A stretch of DNA of 64,000 bases from Aurelia coerulea (Eukaryota > Cnidaria > Scyphozoa > Semaeostomeae > Ulmaridae), in contig CM076949.1 of the NCBI GenBank assembly GCA_039566865.1, positions 10,827,501 to 10,891,500 of the forward strand. Reading direction: 5' to 3'. The notes below the pieces were generated by a model. It was not told the origin of the DNA, made no database searches, and saw only the letters and a program-made list of their open reading frames with translations. This document shows positions 57,455 through 64,000 of this stretch, piece after piece. Position 1 is the stretch's first letter. Every line of letters starts with the position of its first letter. The position numbers and the translations under genes are program-made.

Positions 57455-58757
57455 CGTAATTTATATAAGTTAAACCCAGCTGAACCCATCTGAACCCAGC
57501 TGAATCCATCTGAACCCAGCTGAATCCATCTGAATCCATCTGAACCCAGCTGAATCCATCTGAACCCAGCAGAGACCAACCTGACGCAATAGAAATCCCA
57601 AGAGGTCCAGTGATTTGTATGAAGCACACAAGCAGGGAATTGGCATTTAACACTTGTTCATAATGCTAATAGCTCTGTTTGGAATTACAGCCCTTCAGAT
57701 TAACAAACACGGAAACTCAAAGGACGTTTTAGTCAAATAACTGACGAAAACAATATTGTGTACACGTGAAGGTGAAAAAGTTAGGCCTGATGATTTACAC
57801 GTTTTTTCTTTTATAAGAAACTTGGATAAGCCCATAGTACTAAAAGTTTCTTAATTTCACGTGGAAATTTCAGCTTTTTAGTACTAAAAGTGTCTTAATT
57901 TATTTCTTATTTTTTTGATGCATGTAGTTTCTACCACCGCCGCATATTGGTTTCTTGACAGACAGCATATTTTTTAGCAAGAAGGAGAGTTCTATTTTAC
58001 TCAAAACATAAATTTATCATGAATATTACCAAAAAATACAGGCTCAACAATTATTTCCCCATGATGTCCTTGTATTTGGCTTTAAAAGTTTCTTAGCAAT
58101 TCTAAGGCATAGTACTAGAGTTTCTTAAATTTTTCGCCAGCCTAGTACTAGTTTCTTATAAACCAGTTTCTTATAAACCAGTTTCTTATATAAAAAGAAC
58201 GTGTAGTAGGAGAGTGATGTCACTGCGAAAGATATCCATGACAATTTTTCGACAGTTTACCTACCTTCATAAAACGCAACCAAGAAAGAAATAAAATTGC
58301 TTGAAATTTCCCGAATTTTTTTAAAGAAATCTACTCTCCAGATGTTTGGGTATTAAAGTTTGGATGCCGGCTAAAATATCTCCTGGATTGGCGGAGTTAT
58401 GGCCACACAAATCGATAACGCATTTTGAGCTCATAAAATGAAAAAATGAAAAACCGTCCGAGCCAATGAGATCAGAACGATTGTTATTCAGCTGTTTTCA
58501 TTAAGACCATAAAGCGCTAACTATGCTTATCACCCGCTTCTTTTGATACATTGTTCTTGATATTTCCAAACGGAGCTATCACACCTGGCAGGGGACCCCT
58601 TGGGAATTTCTATCGAGTCAGGTTGGTCTCTGCTGGGTTCAGATGGGTTCAGATGGGTTCAGCTGGGTTCAGCTGGGTTCAGCTGGGTTCAGATGGATTC
58701 AGCTGGGTTCAGGTGGGTTCAGGTGGATTCAGGTGGGTTTAACTTATATAAATTACG
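57455..58757. mobile_element. Mutator-like foldback with GGTTCAGCT minisatellite arms
   Basis: A 23-bp perfect inverted repeat starts CGTAATTTATATAAG and is flanked by 10-bp repeats GTTCTTGTTG (57445-57454, 58758-58767). Next inside, ~10-bp units AACCCAGCTG/AACCCATCTG (left, 57474-57570) and their complement (right, 58625-58738) form the arms. Then comes CAGGTTGG...ATTTCTAT in inverted orientation. The centre holds an AAGAAACT-type element. No transposase. Confidence 0.85.
57798..58203. mobile_element. AAGAAACT-word element, variant copy 8
   Basis: CACGTTTTTTCTTTTATAAG and TTATATAAAAAGAACGTG ends bounded by TA (57796-57797, 58204-58205). It has AAAGTTTCTTAA words and three tandem CAGTTTCTTATA units at the right end. 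It lies near the middle of the surrounding foldback. Confidence 0.78.
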
Positions 58758-58767
58758 GTTCTTGTTG

Positions 58768-59144
58768 TGGAAAAACATCACATCATCAGCTATAATATGC
58801 CTAAATTCATATTGATTGCTCTGCTTGTAAATATCCTTTTTGTCAGGGCAAAGGAAAGAAGTGCCAATGTAATGTTAAACAGATTCCCCAACTTAAAATA
58901 GTTTCCACGATTTGCAAAAGGGCTTTTGAAAAGCTCCAGAATGCTTATCCGTTTCTCGCAGCTTTTTAGGCCACGCTCGAAGCGGAAACTTGACCGGTTG
59001 CAAACATGGCCTCGTTTTCGTTTTGCATTTTATATCTATGTTAATAGCCAATCAAATTGCGAATTTGACCTGCCCGGTACCAGGGTCAGTACTGACGTAG
59101 GAAGCTGGCCCTAGGAACCAGGTTGGGTAAAACAAACCTTAGCT
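58768..59144. other. No gene seen
   Basis: Unassigned flank between two Mutator-like elements. Confidence 0.4.
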
Positions 59145-59349
59145 GATTAGGTCAGCAAAGACCAGAAATGTTTCGACCGCTGTGCAAAGTGCTTTTGCGT
59201 CTGCGCAAGCCGCCAAAACAGAAAGGTGGGAGAGGGGTGATTTTCTGGGGACTCCACGCAGTTGCGAAGGAATCTATTGTGATCCAGGCCTCTTGAGACG
59301 CGGCTTGAGTTTGAGAACACGCCGAATGTGTCGAGAAGGGGATCAAATA

Positions 59350-59970
59350 TGGCTGAAAAAATCATCGACCCTGGAAAGCTTCGATAAAGGTGGATTTTTT
59401 GCCTTTCTTATCCTTGGGCTGAAGGCGATATTTTGCAAGAAAAAATCAAGAAAGAGAAAAGGATTTTGTGGAAAAACTGGTCCCTGCCGCAAGATGAACG
59501 TTTGTGGACATTATCTGCAGGATGTGAGCATCATTTTGAGACAGGTCAGTATTCTTGCAAAATTGGCTAATAAGTGTTTCATTTTTTGCCATAAAGTTAG
59601 GGCTGCTTTCGATGACGAAAAATATCTCATGTTTGTTTACATGTAAACAGGCAGCTTGTAGGAAGGTCTAAACAATGAATATGCCATGGAAATTTTTATC
59701 CCAGCTTCGTTAGGATATGTAACTTCATGAATCGTATTCCGATCATTCATCCTGTCGTTGTTTGTCCACTAAAATATTTAATTTCTTGCAGCAGGTCATT
59801 TTCTGACGGGAGAGAAGGACATTTTAGTAGCCCCAGAAAACAGAAATTTGCGCAAAATCTAGTCCCTGCCGCAAAACGAGACTATCATCACTGTGTTGGT
59901 GAGATGTTCAGCTTCAAATTTCTCAAACCTGATCTTGTGCTTGTCGAAAATTGGCTAACATTGTTAATTT
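59350..59970 (+). other. Exon-like segments inside the Mutator-like element
   Basis: One frame at ~59.43-59.53 kb reads KRILWKNWSLPQDERLWTLS then AGCEHHFET, followed by ACAG/GTCAGT, a donor-like site. It aligns with KNWPLPQ...W...C.EH at ~53.9 kb. A second unit at ~59.79-59.97 kb shares AGTCCCTGCCGCAA and AAAATTGGCTAA at matching spacing. The four copies in two places suggest a duplicated exon that was carried here. Protein unknown. Confidence 0.35.
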
Positions 59971-60245
59971 TCGTGTTTTAGTTTGTAAACAGCATTTGAA
60001 CAACCACGGCATCCATGCCTAGGCCATTCTATTGTCTTAGCATTCTTGCTGTTGTTGTCAGTGGATGGCCTTTTGTTTTTCAGTACTGCCTTTTTGTATT
60101 CAGAGTCTCCTCGTGCTCTGATGCTCTATTACCTTGTTTCATCATGTTTTTACAAGGACTATTTGCCTCTTCAATGCATAATAACAATATAATTTTGGTT
60201 GTCATTTTATGACTTACTTGTTAAGCGCTTTAAGTGCATATTTTG

Positions 60246-60246
<1 letters not shown>

Positions 60247-60276
<30 letters not shown>

Positions 60277-60282
60277 AATGAA
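60247..60282. repeat. TAA microsatellite
   Basis: About ten ATA/TAA repeats with one interrupting TGA. Confidence 0.95.
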
Positions 60283-61314
60283 ATCAAGACCAGTATCTCC
60301 ACAGAGTGGCTCTTCACCTGGTCGCTACAGACTACTTTACATGTATTTAAAGGAACGAACTAATTAAAATATTTACAATGTGAACGCTAATTTTAAGAAA
60401 GTAATAAAAATTCAATCCATTCTAATGTTGAGCTAAGAGTCTTCTCTTTGCTTCTATGAATAAGTTATTGCGCGTTTGTGTTGAAAATTCCATTGCAGTC
60501 TTAGCTTTTCTAATTGATATCAAAATACCAGAATTTATTTGTGATTGATTGACCTACGAATGGCAAGTTTGGTTGCTGCTTAGCAAGAAAGCATATTCAG
60601 TTGTTTTGCAAAGTTTAGCAATAATTCCACGATGATGTTTCAGTTATTACTGTACGTCCATCACTCTATTCTCATTCTCTGATTTTTGCAATTTGGCACT
60701 TGGTGGAAAGAACAGTTTGACCAAAAATCTCTAATTTCTCCCTTGTTTTTTTTCAGATACTTTACACCCTTTAAATCAAATCAGGTATTCCTTCAAATGT
60801 GTTTGGTCTGGATACAGCTGCTGCAAGATGCAAATTTTGGCTGGAACTTACAAGATTTTCAACGCATTCCCACAGAAGATTGGACACTGTTTGAATAGGA
60901 TGGATTCTACCAAATCCTGAGTCATTGCCATATCTTCATTTAGGCTTGCGTAAATATTGCTAACTATGTAAACAAAATCTAAGGAATTTCAGATTGATTC
61001 TTTCCTGCTCCTAATATTTGAATGATTCTGAATTAGTCAGTGATGTAGTCTGTAAAGTCTTTAGGCATTTTTCTGTGACTACACTGATAGTTGTTGTGTC
61101 TTCTTGTTTGAATTCCTCAACTGACCATGAAATAGTGGGATCTTTAAATTAAAAATTTTGTTGAAACTGTTACCATTTGATGCAAAGGTCCAGAATGGAC
61201 AATTATGCTCAAGATGGAGGGGAGGAGGGGAGGAACTTTTTACCAATATGCATTTATTTTAAATTATGCTCAACAAATCTATGTGCTTCATGAAAAAGGC
61301 AGATGAGTTTGAAG

Positions 61315-61467
61315 CAGAGGCGTAGGAGCCATAGGGGCACTGTGAGCGCATGCCCCCCAACATTTTGCAATTATGATAGCAAAGTGTCCTTTTGTTTCAG
61401 GAGGTGTTTGTCCTTGAAGTGTCAAGCCCCCCCCCCCCCTGCTCTCTAACTGCTTCCTACGTCTCTG
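61315..61467. mobile_element. hAT-type MITE (GCGTAGGAGC family), 153 bp
   Basis: Perfect 8-bp repeats GTTTGAAG (61307-61314, 61468-61475). Ends CAGAGGCGTAGGAGC and GCTTCCTACGTCTCTG. Interior poly-G/C and TTTGTTTCAGGAG match the two other copies. Confidence 0.87.
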
Positions 61468-61497
61468 GTTTGAAGGAGTACTGTATTGCAGCGTATT

Positions 61498-61606
61498 GAC
61501 TCCTAAAAACAATGGTATCCTATTGTTGTAGAAACAGGCATAATGTTGTGGCTCACAAGAAAATTGTGACTTCTACAACAAAAGGGTGTCATTGCTTTTA
61601 GGAGCC
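61498..61606. repeat. 109-bp foldback
   Basis: GACTCCTAAAAACAATGG and TTGTTGTAGAA at the left face TTCTACAACAA and CATTGCTTTTAGGAGCC at the right. The stem is ~35 bp with a few mismatches. Target duplication unclear. Confidence 0.7.
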
Positions 61607-62298
61607 ATTCAGCTGGGAAACATACTTTTGATACCAACCAATTGTAGCTTTTTAAGTCTAAATCATTTGCTGGGATTTAAGGGGTGGGATTGTCGTCCCT
61701 CCCCCCTTCAAGATGAGAATTCTGCTTGGTGCTCAAATTTTGGCAAGAAATACACTTAGAACTGTGTTAGTAACCTCTTTTGATCTGCTTCAGACAAAAT
61801 GAAAGGAAATATGCAATACAATGATCATTTAGAAGAAAAACCTAATTATTTTTGTTCAATAGAGTAAAAATTTTCATGCTGGATTGCAACGCTGTCATGC
61901 CATTCAATGTTGTGGCTCTTCGAGTTTGGTCTGCATCATCCATCACACTGGCCTAGATGTTTCTGGTCAAGTTTGAAAGGGGCCTAGGATTGAAACTAAA
62001 ACTGATTGATATCAATCTTTTGCTGGAAATTGTGAAATAAGCTACAAATAATTACTTCAGTAAGTTCTTCATTTCGATCGTCCGCTGCTGCAGCTACAGC
62101 ATCAGCTGATTTCGTGATCAGTTCGCCTCGTATTCAGGAGCCATGCATGACGATTCTGCGCGCGCATAAGAAACATTTCTGGTCTTTGCTGATTAGGTCT
62201 AGTATATTATTCACTTAAAAATTGTCATTGTTCTGAAGTGGCAGAACCTTGCAAAGTTGTTGGTCTGTTCCGGGGGGGGGGGGGTGTGGTAGAGTCTA

Positions 62299-62543
62299 CT
62301 GGGGTAAAATGACTTAAGGCTGGGGTAAAATGGAAAGTGTTGATTGCTGGAAAACAATAGACCTTGAACTGATATTAATCAGCATCCATACAGTATGTCA
62401 ATTGTCAAGCAGGGTAGTTTCAGTAGTCTAGCTATAGGACAGCTCTGAGCAAAGATTTTGGTAAAATTAATCCAAATTTTCACTTTACCCATTTTCCCCA
62501 AAAAATTACCCATTTACCCCAAAACTTACCAATTTTACCCCAG
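62299..62543. mobile_element. TA-flanked GGGGTAA-word element
   Basis: CTGGGGTAAAATGAC faces TTTTACCCCAG, bounded by TA (62297-62298, 62544-62545). GGGGTAAAATG appears twice at the left; TTTACCC/TTACCCCA appears about six times at the right. 245 bp, non-coding. Confidence 0.78.
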
Positions 62544-62545
62544 TA

Positions 62546-63227
62546 AACCCTACTTGTTTGACAGGGATTTGCCATTTGCAGGGTATCATGTTAGTTCAAG
62601 AGAAAAAATTTAGAACCAGGTAAAAATTAATGTATTTTCTGGGCATAGTACAAAATTAAGTCATCAAGTACCTATCAAATGTGAAATAGAACCTAAAGTT
62701 TGATGACTTGCTGATTAAACATCCCTTAGCAAAATATTGAGAAAGTTTGCATTATGCTTCAAGCCTGATGATGCTAACTTGTTTTGGTATGATTCCAAAT
62801 ATGTTTGAGAGCTTGATTCAAATAAGGACTTTGCACCCCTTGCGCTAACTGGCAACATGCATCTTCTGAACTGAAGGCGAAGTCAATCAAGTTTGTGTAT
62901 TTGAGAGTAATGCTACCTAGCTTTGGATTATTGTCAAGCTTGATCATGCCTATCATGCATGTAAACTGGCAAAAATTGTGTCAACATACTAAATTCAAGC
63001 TCCTCCAAGCCAAAATCACAATTCACAATTTTATGTTTTGATGGCAAAATTATACATAGACCTTATAATGAAGCTTGCACAGCTTGTTGCAAGCTGAACT
63101 TTTTCCAAAGGAATGTAACAGAATTGATAATTTTTCACTTTTTAACATGAATTACAAGGATTTTTTTTGGTAAAGCAAACCTATTCCCCAAATTCCCCTC
63201 ACACCAAATCATCTCTGCCCGGGCAAT
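62546..63227. other. No gene seen
   Basis: AT-rich and unassigned. Confidence 0.4.
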
Positions 63228-63525
63228 TTTTGTGATCAAGGATCCTAGAATTTCCTTGCTTTTCCTTGAGAAAACCTTGATCTGATCAAGGAATCCCCAG
63301 GAACCTTGAACAGGTAGATCTGAACTGACAAAAAACCTTGAAATTAGTAGATCAAGGTCCTTGAGAATCCTTGAGCTGAGTTAAATTTCAAGGTTTATTT
63401 CCAAACCTTGAGAAAATCGCACACACCCGAGGACCTTGAAAAACCTTGAAATGTCCCCAGGTTCCCAGAATTTCCTTGATCAATCACACGAGCTCAAGGT
63501 CCATGATAAATCCTTGAACTGTTTT
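63228..63525. repeat. CCTTGA/TCAAGG-word element
   Basis: TTGTGATCAAGGATCCTAGA faces TTTCCTTGATCAATCACA. Within 300 bp CCTTGA or TCAAGG occurs about twenty times in both orientations, often next to GGAATTTC-type joins. Borders are approximate; no target duplication seen. Confidence 0.65.
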
Positions 63526-64000
63526 CAAGTCACATGGCAGCGATTCACATTTGTGATTGGGCAATACTTTCGCGCCTTGGCGACTCTTGGATGGCGTGAG
63601 TATTTCGATGTGAGACGGACAGAATTTTCTGAAGACGGAGAGGCCTTTCCGTATGGCTGGCAGTTGTTACATTCAATTTTCCGATGGAGAAAGTCAATTG
63701 TATAACTTATTACAAAGATTTGCAAGAATTTGATGGAAGAAAATGTTGGTTAACAATTGAAAGGTTTGTTTGTGTTTGTCTTGGTGTTGAAGTTGCAAAG
63801 AAAGACAAAATGAGACTAAAGATTTGCCGCGGCATCGAAAAGTTTTGATTTGAAAAACTGTACGAGTCTCGAGAAACTTGAAGCGAGGAAACATCGTTAT
63901 CTATCTTGGGCTTTTAAAAAGAGGATGCCGTGCTTCTAATGTTTGCATTCTTTTTGCTGCATCTATTTTTCATATGATGCTCTTCGTCAGAAAGGTAGAC
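63526..64000. other. No gene confirmed
   Basis: A frame at 63436-63705 passes from the CCTTGA repeat into a less repetitive segment (WQRFTFVIGQYFRALATLGW, then YFDVRRTEFSEDGEAFPYGW). The latter reads protein-like, but no family or splice signal is recognised. The rest is unassigned. Confidence 0.3.

Larger units (their letters stand above)
59154..62190. mobile_element. Mutator-like element carrying exon-like cargo
   Basis: AGCAAAGACCAGAAATGTTTC faces its exact complement at 62170-62190, flanked by the perfect 9-bp repeat GATTAGGTC (59145-59153, 62191-62199). Unlike the other members, the inverted repeat is short (21 bp) and the interior is not palindromic. The inside includes exon-like units at 59.16-59.97 kb, a TAA microsatellite and two small elements. 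The arrangement resembles Pack-MULEs that carry host gene fragments; that reading is an inference. Confidence 0.78.

Overview
The window looks like intergenic DNA from an invertebrate animal, probably marine (cnidarian, sponge, hemichordate/echinoderm or similar). The evidence is a full-length APE-type LINE with a 2A-like peptide, a BEL/Pao LTR retrotransposon (known only from animals), AT-rich DNA and very many foldback DNA transposons. The species cannot be fixed from the sequence. No complete host gene, tRNA or rRNA gene is recognisable. Nearly every open frame with real protein similarity belongs to a mobile element.

Layout. 0-2.1 kb: a tandem-unit hAT-like element and a BEL leader fragment. 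2.18-8.70 kb: a Mutator-like palindrome with 9-bp target duplications, with a LINE (2.22-7.05 kb) inserted in its left arm. The LINE has a truncated ORF1 and an intact 1253-residue endonuclease/reverse transcriptase ORF2. 8.7-19 kb: small duplications, several short TIR elements and a large palindrome with arms of ~160-bp tandem units around a zinc-binding pseudogene. 19.03-22.15 and 38.65-41.74 kb: two copies of one 3.1-kb Mutator-like foldback family, each with its own perfect 9-bp duplication and a conserved coding-like segment in the arms. 22.30-23.67 kb: a TIR element whose arms are a minisatellite. 24.24-33.64 kb: a decayed BEL/Pao element on the minus strand (LTR, PBS, gag, zinc knuckles, protease, RT, RNase H, integrase, LTR), broken by stops, frameshifts and a 2.25-kb hAT insertion in integrase. 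35.63-38.42 kb: a second LINE fragment, split by a piggyBac-type element at TTAA. 42.3-46.9 kb: about seven concentrically nested transposons. 46.9-50.1 kb: a satellite array of ~211-bp monomers. 50-64 kb: more short TIR elements, exon-like repeats, and two further Mutator-like elements (57.46-58.76 and 59.15-62.19 kb).

The autonomous elements seen are the LINE (possibly intact) and the BEL (dead). The rest are non-autonomous passengers whose exact target duplications (TA, TTAA, 8 bp, 9-10 bp) point to Tc1/mariner-, piggyBac-, hAT- and Mutator-like transposases encoded elsewhere. The most unusual theme is that many unrelated short elements are each filled with one private short word repeated in both orientations, and that insertions repeatedly sit near the centre of older palindromes.
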